Shown piece by piece: positions 39,101 to 46,463 of a stretch of DNA of 64,000 nt. A program made the translations under genes and the position numbers. Numbering within the stretch: position 1 is the stretch's first letter; each line of letters opens with the position of its first letter. The stretch comes from Lates calcarifer (taxonomy: Eukaryota > Chordata > Actinopteri > Centropomidae). The stretch covers positions 5,218,894 through 5,282,893 of the forward strand of contig NC_066850.1 of assembly GCF_001640805.2 (NCBI RefSeq). The letters are read 5' to 3'. Under the pieces are notes generated by a model. The model ran no database searches. It was not told the DNA's origin and saw only the letters and a list, made by a program, of their open reading frames with translations.

Positions 39101-42100
39101 TTTAAAAGTCACATTCAAAGGGCAGATACAGTATCTCCAAAGCACTGTGTAGATACTTATTATATTAAACTACTTGTATATTCAAGAAGTTATTAATGAT
39201 AAAAAGAAAAAAAATAGCACATGTAAATAATATTTAACAAATCAAAACAATGTAAAAAGTGCCTTTAAAACTTAAAAACAGCACATAACGAATCAGAATT
39301 AAGTTTTTATGTGATTTACCAGTGAGCACAAATAAGAATAAAATAAAATAAATGCATATTTTTTTAAGTTCTAAGACATAAGAAAAAATAAATATATGGA
39401 CATAACATTTACTACTGATTTCCTACTTTATGAATGACATGTAAAGCAGTTTAGTATTTGTGTACTTCCAGCAACTGAGCTTTTCTTTTCCTCTCTCTCA
39501 TTTGACTGTCGATCTCTTGTCTCTCTTCTTCTTCTTCTTTGGTCAGTAATTAACTTGCTTCTCATTTGACCTCTGACCTTTTAACCCCAGACTGCTGGGA
39601 CAGCGATGACTCCCCTCCCCCCCTCCCCGCGAGAACCCCTGAGTCCTTCATACTGGCCACAGGTGCGTTTTGCATTGGTCAAGATTCGCAGGTGCGTTTC
39701 CAGTGCTGCAAATTCACTGGCTCACGTCCCGGTCCATGTTATCGCTCATCTCCGGAAAGAAAAAGGTGGACAGATTGATCAATGATTGTGAAAAATATGA
39801 GGAGAGTCTTTGTTTTAAAACCAAAAAGGTAAAGATCCAAGTGAGCTGTTGTTGTTTTGTAGAGTTGGAAGGGAAAAACGTGGTACTAAAACCATGAGCA
39901 GTGGTTGTTTGATACAGTCAGTAGCCTCTGATACAAGCTGAAACAGGAGGGAGGTGATTTTCTTTTTCCATTTTATCTGCTACTTTCCAGTGTGTGAGCA
40001 GGTAAGGGCTCAGTCTCTCTCATCCTCACTTCAAACAGACAGATGGACTCACACATTGCAGGTACCAGTCCTGCAACCTCTCTTTCACAGGATAGTCTCT
40101 GTAATAATTTGACCACCTTGTTGCCATCTGCTGCTTTCCTTTATTCTCTATAGTGTTCTGATAGTTTTAGGAGGAGAGGTTTAAAATATTCAGCCACATT
40201 AGAGCACCCGATGGAAAGGAGATTGTATTAGATGTTGTGTTTGTGAGAAGCTTTATCAGTTTTCCGACACTAGAGGGCAGCATTAGCTTTGTCAGACCTG
40301 CAGTGGAGGCATTTGTATGAAGATCATCTTTGAAATAGGCTCCAGTCAGTCTTAGTTTATTGCTTTTTGGAGTGATTTTGAAAGATCATAGCTCTCACTT
40401 GTGTTCAGGGCCTCATTATGTTTCAAAGAAATACGACTTGTTTTAAATATCTACTGTCGAGCATGAAGCTTTGAGGTCCAGGGTGGAGGTTGTTCTCTCC
40501 CTGCTGTGTGACTGAAAGATGAAGGAATTGTTGGATTAAAGTGAGTGATGAGGAGAAATGGAAAGGTGAAGCATAGCGAGTTTGAAAGGAAATGTATGAC
40601 TGTACATGTGGGTGTGTGTCTGTTTCTGCTTAATGTGTGTAAATGTCTTTACCTTTTCTCATTAGTTGTTCTTTGTCCGGCTAATTTCACTCTTTCTCTT
40701 GCTCTCTGCCAGACCCTCTGGAGGTGAGAACGTCGGCCTCTGCCGAATGGACCGGTTTGCACAAAGGTACGAACGTACGCATGCATTACTTTCTGTTTGC
40801 CTGTACGTTTGTGTGAGTGTTTGTCCTTGTTTGTGTCACGGTTATGCGTTTGTCATAGTTCATCGGCGGAACAGAGGAGGAGACAGACCTTCTGTGTTTT
40901 ACAAATTATCCCGAGCATGATAAGACTGACAGCATTTGTCAAAAGGGCAGCTGTAAGAGCGAGAGAGAGCGAGAAAGAAAGATACAAGAAGAGAGAGAAT
41001 GGGGAGAAAAAGATAAAACACGTCTATAGTGCGGTGAAATGAAAAATGTGTGTATATGCTTAACTGTGCCATGAGGACTATGTGATGATGGTTACTGCCA
41101 ATTTATTGCTTCAGTAGTTTCGGGTTGTGTGTGTGTGTATGTGTGACATAGAGAGAATAATCAAAAGAGACCTGAATTCTGCAATTTTTTTTCTTGCCCT
41201 GAATATAACTCAGCAGGAGCATTTGTAGAGAATAAAAAGCCAGTGATTTCATTTAAATTCCTGCTGATAGTTCATAACATTTACAGCCAAGCTATTGTAT
41301 GTATGTGTGCGTGTAAGTGCAAGTTTCTCAAATTAAAGCCTGAAGCTGAAATGTGTTACATCTGCTAACATCTAACATTTTAATAAAAATAGAGAGATTT
41401 CAAGTCAAAGTTAACTGCTGTTAGTAGAAAACTAATTTCCTCTAGCGTCAGTAGTTTCAGTTCACAGTTAAATGTTTGAAAAAGGTACAATTTAACAAAT
41501 TTAAACAAGTCTTGCATCGCTTAAATGATTACACAACACCTCCTGACCACATACGTCACTATATTCACACAGTATTTCCACCCCATTAACCTGTATGTGT
41601 GTGTGTGTGTTTGCCTGTGTGCAGATGTGTCAGACTGCGTTAAGAAGACGTCTCCAGCTGACCCTGCATCTGCTGGCACCACAGCAACAGACAGCAAGGC
41701 AGACTTGGGTGGGTAAGTTTGCTGTCCTGCCTCTTTTAGATGTCCTGACATCAGTGGATTTACCTTTTTTTCTTGTGGCTGCACGCTGCCATTGGTCAGG
41801 TTGCCACTTGTCATCCCTCTAGAGGAACTGTAGCGTTATTTGCAGTAATAATTTAGTGCAAAAACCTTTGCTGACAAACATTTTTTTGGTGTGTGGCGTT
41901 GCTTTTGCTGATTGGAGGCCTAGCTCTGAGCTGCATGTGCAGAAAAGGTTTGATATGTTTTTGAGACCAGGCAAGAGTTTGAAGGCACATTTCTCCTCCT
42001 GGGAAGAAATTTCCAAATATTCTTTATCCAGTTCAAACCTGGCTAAGAGCTCCCCTTTCCTTTCAGGGTTCGGTAACCGCTGCATCCAGCCCAAAGGCCC

Positions 42101-42128
42101 TCGAGAACCCCCCCTGGAGTGGACATGA
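3341..42128 (+). CDS. ptpn12: ptpn12, tyrosine-protein phosphatase non-receptor type 12 (PTP-PEST), 18 coding exons
   Basis: Cytosolic tyrosine phosphatase that dephosphorylates adhesion and cytoskeletal partners such as p130Cas and acts with paxillin, Shc and PSTPIP (family knowledge). Joining exons 3341-3442, 18094-18202, 19016-19092, 19192-19287, 20613-20651, 21245-21316, 21464-21523, 21760-21902, 23000-23066, 23166-23243, 24475-24573, 27237-27322, 33174-33363, 34312-35272, 39591-39662, 40713-40766, 41625-41708 and 42067-42128 gives 816 residues in one frame; the human protein has 780. The catalytic domain spans about residues 29-295: KNRYKD at 62-67, WPD with acid Asp200, P-loop [10 protein letters not shown] with Cys232 and Arg238, and a Q-loop QTK at 279-281. 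RRLS at 37-40 matches the known PKA/PKC site. The tail carries PPPKPPR (about 334-340), a Pro-rich paxillin-type segment (357-376), NPLH (about 660) and the C-terminal block ending PLEWT. All catalytic residues are intact. PTPN22 and PTPN18 are relatives, but the tail blocks fit PTPN12. Confidence 0.97.
7089..7107. repeat. poly-T run
   Basis: A homopolymer of about 18 T, possibly the tail of an old minus-strand retroposon; no body is recognisable. Confidence 0.7.
7787..7865 (-). mobile_element. tRNA-derived SINE relic (minus strand)
   Basis: Read on the minus strand, there is an A-box-like TGGCTTACTAG followed about 35 bases later by a B-box-like CACAAGCTCAATCCC. This is the tRNA-related head of many fish SINEs. 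No body or tail was recognised, so only the head seems to survive. The call rests on motif resemblance. Confidence 0.4.
11645..11692. repeat. (CA)n microsatellite
   Basis: About 24 perfect CA units in ptpn12 intron 1. Confidence 0.95.
12093..12421. mobile_element. second MITE-like repeat nested in the first
   Basis: Begins GTCCGAAATCACTCACTCAT and ends near GATGCATTGTGGGATAC. Both are features of a fish repeat whose ends carry CACTCA-rich inverted motifs. It interrupts the outer MITE and is itself interrupted by a LINE-like tail. Confidence 0.5.
12185..12385 (+). mobile_element. LINE/SINE 3' tail-like fragment
   Basis: Contains AAAAGCTCTTTGAATT and TTGAAATGTGCTGCACAAA before AACTTGCCTTTAC. 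This resembles the common fish retroposon 3' end (AAAGCGCTTTGAGT, GCTATATAAATAAACTTG). It is the innermost of three nested repeats. Confidence 0.45.
13516..13585. repeat. (GT)n microsatellite with GAGT interruptions
   Basis: GT runs punctuated by a regular GTGTGTGTGA unit repeated at least three times. Confidence 0.9.
14230..14620 (+). mobile_element. MITE relic, copy 1 of a family seen three times
   Basis: Contains TCAGAAAGCAGTGAAAAG, AAATGCCTGTCACAATTCCC, CAGAGCCCAGCATTA and TCCGACTAACAATCCAAAAG. These occur in order in a widespread fish hAT-type MITE, and related blocks appear at 56015 and 58717. The ends are decayed. Confidence 0.55.
15194..15219. repeat. (TG)n microsatellite
   Basis: About 13 TG units in ptpn12 intron 1. 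Confidence 0.85.
18094..18202 (+). CDS. ptpn12: ptpn12 coding exon 2
   Basis: Encodes [20 protein letters not shown] and onward to [10 protein letters not shown] (residues 35-70 plus the first base of Phe71). It holds the RRLS phosphosite and the KNRYKD substrate-recognition loop. Acceptor TTCCAG, donor GTAAGT, end phase 1. Confidence 0.97.
18203..19015 (+). other. ptpn12: ptpn12 intron 2
   Basis: GTAAGT to CTCCGCAG. A pyrimidine-rich stretch covers 18785-18950. No gene or named repeat is seen. Confidence 0.9.
19016..19092 (+). CDS. ptpn12: ptpn12 coding exon 3
   Basis: Completes Phe71 and encodes [20 protein letters not shown] and [13 protein letters not shown] is the classical PTP motif 2. 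Intron 3 after it is only 99 bases. Confidence 0.97.
19192..19287 (+). CDS. ptpn12: ptpn12 coding exon 4
   Basis: Encodes [20 protein letters not shown] and [12 protein letters not shown], with the PTP motif ATQGPLxxT and the FWRM core. The donor GTGAGT follows at 19288, phase 0. Confidence 0.97.
19288..20612 (+). other. ptpn12: ptpn12 intron 4
   Basis: Holds poly-A (19332-19351) and a MITE-like element (19372-19797). The rest is unremarkable AT-rich DNA. Confidence 0.9.
19372..19797. mobile_element. hAT-type MITE relic with ATATCGTGA-like ends
   Basis: The left end AGGAATGTAAGGATTA and the right end CGATATTGTTACATCCCT are imperfect inverted repeats. The right subterminal CACGATATCATGAAATTGAC matches a fish MITE family whose ends spell a CACGATATCGTG palindrome. 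The internal part is degraded and non-coding. Confidence 0.6.
20613..20651 (+). CDS. ptpn12: ptpn12 coding exon 5
   Basis: A 39-base exon encoding [13 protein letters not shown], part of the PTP core strand (IVMxxREFE). In phase on both sides, so skipping would remove 13 core residues. Confidence 0.97.
20652..21244 (+). other. ptpn12: ptpn12 intron 5
   Basis: GTAAGG to CTGGTTAG. AT-rich, with short GT stretches around 21020. No other feature recognised. Confidence 0.9.
21245..21316 (+). CDS. ptpn12: ptpn12 coding exon 6
   Basis: Encodes [20 protein letters not shown] and RISC. The KCxRYWP-type motif of classical PTPs has Phe in place of Trp. In phase on both sides (72 bases). Confidence 0.97.
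21464..21523 (+). CDS. ptpn12: ptpn12 coding exon 7
   Basis: Encodes [20 protein letters not shown], matching the conserved [13 protein letters not shown] block. Symmetric phase 0 exon. Confidence 0.97.
21760..21902 (+). CDS. ptpn12: ptpn12 coding exon 8 (WPD loop and catalytic Cys)
   Basis: Encodes [20 protein letters not shown] through [11 protein letters not shown] plus two bases of Ser233. It carries the general acid Asp200 in WPD and the nucleophile Cys232, so intron 8 splits the active-site P-loop. Confidence 0.98.
21903..22999 (+). other. ptpn12: ptpn12 intron 8
   Basis: GTTGGT to TGTACAG. Unique-looking sequence with no named repeat or exon. Confidence 0.9.
23000..23066 (+). CDS. 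ptpn12: ptpn12 coding exon 9 (P-loop arginine)
   Basis: Completes Ser233 and encodes [20 protein letters not shown] and AG. Arg238 binds the substrate phosphate. The donor is taken as GTATGT at 23067 because it keeps KAG-KIPE in frame. Confidence 0.97.
23166..23243 (+). CDS. ptpn12: ptpn12 coding exon 10
   Basis: Encodes [20 protein letters not shown] and SAVQTK, including the [11 protein letters not shown] helix start and Q-loop Gln279. Intron 9 before it is 99 bases. Confidence 0.97.
23244..24474 (+). other. ptpn12: ptpn12 intron 10
   Basis: Ends in a pyrimidine tract of more than 100 bases (about 24365-24473) before CCAG. No coding feature or clear transposon seen. Confidence 0.9.
24475..24573 (+). 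CDS. ptpn12: ptpn12 coding exon 11
   Basis: Encodes [20 protein letters not shown], the last helix of the catalytic domain, then the start of the tail ([13 protein letters not shown]). Confidence 0.96.
24574..27236 (+). other. ptpn12: ptpn12 intron 11
   Basis: Contains a GA run (24818-24838), a (CA)n microsatellite (25976-26004) and purine-rich DNA (26395-26500). I see no exon in the 2.66 kb. Confidence 0.88.
25976..26004. repeat. (CA)n microsatellite
   Basis: About 14 CA units, continuing into CGCACACACGC. Confidence 0.9.
27237..27322 (+). CDS. ptpn12: ptpn12 coding exon 12 (first proline motif)
   Basis: Encodes [20 protein letters not shown], then PPKPPRIR and two bases of Ser343. PPPKPPR is the motif that binds the p130Cas SH3 domain in mammalian PTP-PEST. 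The residues before it are poorly conserved, as in the family. Confidence 0.95.
29095..29230. mobile_element. degraded retroposon-like fragment
   Basis: The run TTCAAGGTTCATTTTATTTA resembles the start of a common fish repeat (TTCAAGG followed by TTTATT). The remainder is decayed and AT-rich. Weak call based on one motif. Confidence 0.3.
29730..29833. repeat. (CT)n polypyrimidine tract
   Basis: Almost pure CT for about 75 bases, then CCCT repeats. In the transcript this is a long U/C tract. Confidence 0.92.
29966..29988. repeat. (GT)n microsatellite
   Basis: About 11 GT units in ptpn12 intron 12. Confidence 0.88.
31015..31165 (+). mobile_element. LINE 3' tail relic ending in ATCTT repeats
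   Basis: Contains GTAACCCCAATTTCCTC and CTTCCCCTTAGGAATCATTA followed by AAGTTTC and CTTAT repeats. This matches the form of CR1/L2/Rex-type LINE 3' ends in fish (AATTTCCCC, GGATCAATAAAGT, then a short tandem tail). No reverse transcriptase is present. Confidence 0.55.
31822..31854. repeat. (CA)n microsatellite
   Basis: About 16 CA units in ptpn12 intron 12. Confidence 0.92.
33174..33363 (+). CDS. ptpn12: ptpn12 coding exon 13 (paxillin-binding type proline segment)
   Basis: Encodes [20 protein letters not shown], then [16 protein letters not shown] and [11 protein letters not shown]. This is the most strongly conserved block of the tail. In mammals this segment binds the LIM domains of paxillin and Hic-5. 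Ends phase 0 with donor GTGAGC. Confidence 0.97.
33364..34311 (+). other. ptpn12: ptpn12 intron 13
   Basis: GTGAGC to TTTGTAG. No repeat or exon recognised. Confidence 0.9.
34312..35272 (+). CDS. ptpn12: ptpn12 coding exon 14 (long Ser/Thr-rich tail exon)
   Basis: A 961-base exon for residues 407-726. Family blocks: [20 protein letters not shown] (about 492-511), [29 protein letters not shown] with the NPLH motif (about 660-663) that binds the Shc PTB domain in mammals, and RRVLPMSIA near the end. The sequence between blocks is fast-evolving: Gln-rich at first, then Gly/Glu-rich, then three serine runs (7, 6 and 9 Ser) encoded mostly by TCC. It adds most of the length over the human protein. 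GTACGT at 35273 is the donor (phase 1). Reading on past it meets a stop at 35296-35298. Confidence 0.95.
34951..35040. repeat. ptpn12: (TCC)n coding trinucleotide repeat
   Basis: Interrupted TCC runs in exon 14 encode serine tracts of 7, 6 and 9 residues. The last (35014-35040) is nine pure TCC codons. Confidence 0.9.
36140..36174. repeat. (GT)n microsatellite
   Basis: About 17 GT units in ptpn12 intron 14. Confidence 0.93.
36249..36276. repeat. (CCT)n repeat
   Basis: About nine CCT units in ptpn12 intron 14; non-coding. Confidence 0.85.
36830..36907. mobile_element. palindromic MITE-like remnant with a CRE-like core
   Basis: CGGAGGT (36868-36874) and ACCTCCG (36901-36907) form an inverted repeat. 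Around them lie TTCCGACTTCTC and CTGACTTCCGACC, and TGACGTCA sits at 36874-36881. This resembles a fish MITE whose ends read like TTCCGACTTCC. Confidence 0.45.
38080..38780. other. candidate conserved non-coding element
   Basis: About 700 bases free of microsatellites and recognisable transposons. It is dense in AT-core homeodomain-type words (TAATTTAGG, TTAATACAA, ATAATTGAG, TTATTAC) and has no coding frame. This is the look of vertebrate intronic enhancers, but conservation cannot be tested here. Confidence 0.25.
39591..39662 (+). CDS. ptpn12: ptpn12 coding exon 15
   Basis: Completes Asn727 and encodes [20 protein letters not shown] and LAT plus one base. The DSPPPLPxRTPESF block is conserved across PEST-family phosphatases, so this 72-base exon is secure. 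Donor GTGCGT, phase 1. Confidence 0.94.
39663..40712 (+). other. ptpn12: ptpn12 intron 15
   Basis: GTGCGT to TCTGCCAG. No repeat or exon recognised. Confidence 0.88.
40713..40766 (+). CDS. ptpn12: ptpn12 coding exon 16
   Basis: A 54-base exon encoding [18 protein letters not shown] plus one base, which fits the weakly conserved VRSEW region of the family. An internal GTGAGA at 40724 could act as a donor, but using it would leave an 11-base exon and shift the frame. The phase-1 donor GTACGA at 40767 keeps the frame. Confidence 0.85.
40767..41624 (+). other. ptpn12: ptpn12 intron 16
   Basis: Contains a purine-rich stretch (40955-41020) and short GT runs. Ends in a TG-rich stretch before GTGCAG, an unusually pyrimidine-poor acceptor. 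Confidence 0.85.
41625..41708 (+). CDS. ptpn12: ptpn12 coding exon 17
   Basis: Encodes [20 protein letters not shown] and ATDSKADL plus one base of Gly. The frame requires the donor GTGGGT at 41709. A stronger-looking GTAAGT lies 4 bases further on, at 41713 (see findings). Confidence 0.88.
41709..42066 (+). other. ptpn12: ptpn12 intron 17
   Basis: 358 bases, no repeat. It stays open in the last-exon frame for most of its 3' part by chance. Acceptor CTTTCAG. Confidence 0.88.
42067..42128 (+). CDS. ptpn12: ptpn12 terminal coding exon 18
   Basis: Encodes [20 protein letters not shown] and TGA. This is the C-terminal homology motif shared by PTPN12, PTPN22 and PTPN18, which binds PSTPIP-type partners. 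It is almost identical to the mammalian ending. Confidence 0.97.
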
Positions 42129-42700
42129 CGGACGATGATCCATCCGCCAAACGGTGCCCTCGCCTGTCAGGAGACGGACTCTGCCGATCTCACCTGGCTG
42201 GTCCAAAAAAAAAAAAAAAAAAAACCCAAGTTGATAGATGCTACACAGACAGACAGCACATTGTTACATAGAAGCACCTTCTGTTTAACTCTGTGCCAGC
42301 AGCTTGTCAAGACTGAGCTCCTCCTCCTCCTCCTACCCTCCTCCTCCTCAGTCCCTCCCTCAAAGTGCCACTGTGCAAAGCAGAAGAACACTTACTGGTC
42401 AAGTGGCTTGTCCATTTTAGAACAAAGCCCACATTTTCCTGTTCAGCTTGCTGATGTTAGAGGTTTTGACTTCTCTAGACGCTGACCTGGGATCAGTCTG
42501 GTTATTTCCCTGTTAACAGTTAAAGGATAATTCCTGTTTTTGTCCCTGTTTTGTTTGGTGACTTGAGAGTAGATTAAGAACTGGTCTTGTTTTTTCTCTC
42601 TGAGCTGTAGACACATCATGAAGATTTGTCCATTCTTAGGCTAAATGAAGAGGAATGTAGGTGTAAACTTTTACGTGTTAAATAAAAAGTGTTCTTCTTA
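42129..42700 (+). other. ptpn12: ptpn12 3' UTR (proximal form)
   Basis: Follows the stop codon, with a poly-A run of about 18-20 bases (42207-42225) and CCT repeats (42318-42350). The first AATAAA is at 42681-42686. A longer 3' UTR is possible: further signals are AATAAA at 43588 and ATTAAA at 45160. The true end cannot be set from sequence alone. Confidence 0.5.
42681..42686 (+). terminator. ptpn12: candidate polyadenylation signal AATAAA
   Basis: The first canonical hexamer after the ptpn12 stop codon (about 550 bases). A TG/T-rich stretch (GTGTTCTTC, TTTGTTTC) lies within 40 bases downstream. Confidence 0.45.
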
Positions 42701-42943
42701 AAGTTAAAAGGAAGAATACTTTGTTTCATACCAAATGAGAAAAGTAACTTTTGCTTTGTCCTAAATCAGGAATTATCTTTAATCAGAAAAGCTACTGTGG
42801 GAAGCTGATTCCTGAGGTTTAACTGAACTCCCAGAAGGTGTCTGCTTCCTCCTACTGAATGAACAACAATCTTCAAAGCGAACCTAGATAATCTGTTACC
42901 CATGATGCAACCTTTTCTGTTGGGTATGTACAGGTTGCCAGGG

Positions 42944-42944
42944 T

Positions 42945-42976
<32 letters not shown>
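42944..42976. repeat. (CT)n microsatellite
   Basis: CT units followed by CCCT variants. Confidence 0.88.
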
Positions 42977-42980
<4 letters not shown>

Positions 42981-44366
42981 TCTCCCTCTCTCCCTCCCTC
43001 TTTCTGTGTGCTGGTGCTACATTACAAAGGGTCAGCGTAGAAACAAGAAAGACTAGAGCTGACCAACGTTCACCTGTCTCTGACCTCTGTCCCGTAGGAT
43101 CTGTTACTGTGTCAGCTCTAGTACTTCATATTTCTATGCTGACCTCCCTGTTTGCCAGAGTAATAAGGCTGACAGGGTTTGGTCATCGCAGTTGTGGCTG
43201 TTTTTGCCTGATAACTTGATACGACTCGTGTTTGTTTGGTAAATATTGAGCTGGGACCAGAAGCTGGTTAGCTTAGCTTAGCATTGGTTCTGTGGCATTG
43301 GACATTGATAATCATGTTGACATCTTCTTGTGGAATGAGAATACAAAGCTCAAAGCAGAGAAGAATGAAAACTAAGGAGTTGAGGAAAAGGTCAAACCGT
43401 ATGCTGATGATACCCTATTATCAGTTGTAATTGGATTTAAATGATTGATTAAAGGATTTAAGCAAAACCACAGTAACGGATCATTGGAAGTGGTTCCCAG
43501 TCTCTTTTGGCTTGTGATCCTTCAAAACCCTTCTCAATTTAAATAGTTTTTAGAGGCCCAAAGAGGTAAAACTATCCAGTATATCACAATAAAAAGAGAA
43601 GGTGGAAATCTTACCATCTTAACCTCCAGTGATCCTTTTAGGGAAGAGCTAGCTTGAGAAACTGTGTACCCAGAAAAGCTGACAGCCCTGTTTCTGGCCA
43701 CGGCAGTGTTAAATAACCTTAAAACACATCAGTGATGGCCAAACTCGTCGTCAGCCCTGTGACTCTGGCTCTCACTGCTGGGACCATGAGCCTGCCTTAG
43801 TCTGCCTCTCAGAGAAGACAGCCAATGACAGTCCTCCTTAATTTGGCTTTTCTCTTCAGTTCATTTCTCTCTTCGTGTTTTTGGCTTGTCTTGGTTTTTA
43901 CTTGGGACTCATATTTTCATTTTCTTCCTGTTTTTTTGTCGGCGAGGCCCTCAGATGAACAACCAACGCAGCTATTTTTTTCCCAGTAGCAGCCAGTTTA
44001 CTCACGATAAACCTCAGTGTTTGGAAGTATGAATGTCGCACATCAGCTGAAACTCTTAGGGATCTCGACAGATTGATAACGTGTTTGGTTTCTCACCTGA
44101 CGGCCAAATCAAATCGTACTTCACCTGCTTCTGTATGTGCAAGACAATGATCCAATAAGACTACAGCAGCTAGGGACCCAGGACTACTGTTTTCTCCTGA
44201 TTTGTATTGTTCTCTGCTAACTCCTCCTTCATTAGCTACCATAACTATACAGTATATGCATTTTTTTATAAAGATAAAGAACTGTACAGTGCAGTTTAGG
44301 TATATAATATTTCAGATTTTGTTTTGCTATCTCTTATTAACAGAAGATGTAAGAAAGTCAGTGCAT

Positions 44367-44402
44367 GATGATGATGATGATGATGATGATTATGATTATG
44401 AT
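44367..44402. repeat. (GAT)n repeat
   Basis: About eight GAT units, then TATGAT variants; no coding context. Confidence 0.85.
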
Positions 44403-44623
44403 TCCTCCCCCTACACAATGTTTCCCTTCAAACTGTAAATTATTCTGCTGCCCTTTTGTTTTTGCTTCTGGCAAATATTTCAGGGTTGTTTTATCGTTTA
44501 CTTTTATGTTCGAATTATATGCTTAAAAAGATTTTTGTTTTAATTGGTTGGCAGAGGAAAAGCGTAGACTGCCTGCTGCCCCTCCCCCCTTCAGATAGCT
44601 ACAATGGGCTCCTAATAAGATTG

Positions 44624-44662
44624 TAATAATAATATTAATGATGATGATAATAATAATAATAA
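44624..44662. repeat. (AAT/GAT)n repeat
   Basis: Mixed TAA, TGA and GAT trinucleotides. Confidence 0.75.
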
Positions 44663-46463
44663 TGGTCGTTTTTTGTAAATGGTATTTTAAAGTTATTTTT
44701 GTATACGCGGTTGTTTGTTGCGTCACAAGTCCACTGCTCCCCACCCAAAACCCCCACTTACTTCTCCCCTCTTTTCTCATCTACTCTCTCCGCCTCTCCT
44801 GTCTTTTTTACTTTTCACACTTTTCGATTTATCTTTCCCGTCTCCCAGCTTGCTCTTTTTAAACTAAAACATGCAACAGAGATGGATCTCCCGCTCTGGA
44901 CACAGAGCGTCTCATTATTTTCCCCCCTTCTCTCGTTTCTCACTTCCCCCCTGCTGTTTCCTCTCTTTCATCTCCCTCCACTTCCTCCCTCACTTATGCC
45001 TTTCAAATTTTTGAAAGCCTTTCAGATTTTTGAAAGGCACAAGTCATTTTCAACACGACCGTTCACTTTTGTGATGCGTCTCTTAACTTGTCGTTGGTTC
45101 AAAGTGACAAAAAAATGCCCTTAAACGGACTAATAGACATGTTGAGAAGAGGCATTCCTATTAAACTTTATTCATCATCTGCTTTGCCCCCTCCAGTTTC
45201 TTTTCTGTTTAACCACCCCACAACCCTCACCCCAGTCACCCGCACACTAGCCTCAATTCTCAGAAAAGAGCCCACCTGTGCCTTTAAGAGAGAGCCCGCC
45301 CTCCCCTCCCATCGTCCCGTCTCCTCCAATCGTCATTAGCGGCGTGAGCGTTGAGTGATGTGATTCGCTGCTGCTTGCTCATTGCCTCCTGTGGGACTCT
45401 CATTCAGCCACGCCCTCGTCCCCCTTACTCATGACACACACACATACACACATAAAAACACACAAACACACACGTACACCCAATATGTTTGTATGTTGCA
45501 GAAATCAATCAGTAAAAATGAACGTTAAGTAAAGATGCGCCTCTTTTTTTCTTTATTTGTACGTGATGATGTAACAAGACGTGGTCGAGACGTAAGTGTG
45601 AGTGTGAGTGTGTGTGTGTCCATAAAGTATTAATTAATAATATACACCAGTCACATGGTTGATAAATCACTTTGACTTGTCTCTGAAGTGGCAAGAAAAA
45701 GTAAAATAATTAAACTGTCTCCCGGCTGACATAACTTTGCATACAATCTGATAATGTCAATCACATGACAGCATCAGTTTGATATATGTGTGTGTGTGTG
45801 TGTTAGTGTATGGGTGGGGGGTCACAGCAGGGGATCCTCTCTCACACCTGGAAGATCTGCCGACCCTGGATGCACGTGCACGCTCGCATACTAATGAGAC
45901 AATTAATTAATCATAGCAGGTGGTACAAACACACATTTGCTCAGTGTCTTACACAGACACCTTGAGGGTTTCACATTTGTATTCACTTTACACACATAGA
46001 GAGACGCAGCAGGTGGGCGCACATACTGTAATTATTTGCTGGTGATCACATGAAGTCAGTGCTCATTTCAGATTAATTATACTAACAGGCTCAATGCAGT
46101 ATTTTCATGCGTAACTCAGGCAGCAGAGGTGGATTTGACAACAGAGTATTGATCCACAAACATGTCATGACATGTATATAAACATCTGTTGTTGGGTAAT
46201 AAATCTGCTCTGACAGAAGGAGCTGTCACTTGAGCCAAGGTTTTTGGGGGCTGTAGGCAGAGGCACCACCATTTAAAGAAATAAAGTAAAAACAAATACC
46301 AACTTTCAATTCGTGGCACTGTTTCACTGTGGTGTAATATAAAAACACGTATAATTCAGTAAGTTAACCTTGAGATTGCAGATTTATGTTCACATCAAAA
46401 ACAACTAATGCACAAGATACATGATTTATACACCTTTCCCATTATTTTTTAGCACACAATATA

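Larger units (their letters stand above)
35273..39590 (+). other. ptpn12: ptpn12 intron 14
   Basis: 4.3 kb. Holds a (GT)n run (36140-36174), a (CCT)n run (36249-36276), a short palindromic repeat remnant (36830-36907), and a long repeat-free stretch (38080-38780) that may be conserved non-coding DNA. The 3' part (39180-39420) is very AT-rich. No coding exon seen. Confidence 0.87.

Noticed and set aside
40713..40723. 11-base microexon reading of ptpn12 exon 16 (donor GTGAGA at 40724)
   Set aside because: The shorter exon would break the frame with exon 17. The 54-base version keeps it and matches the VRxxW region.
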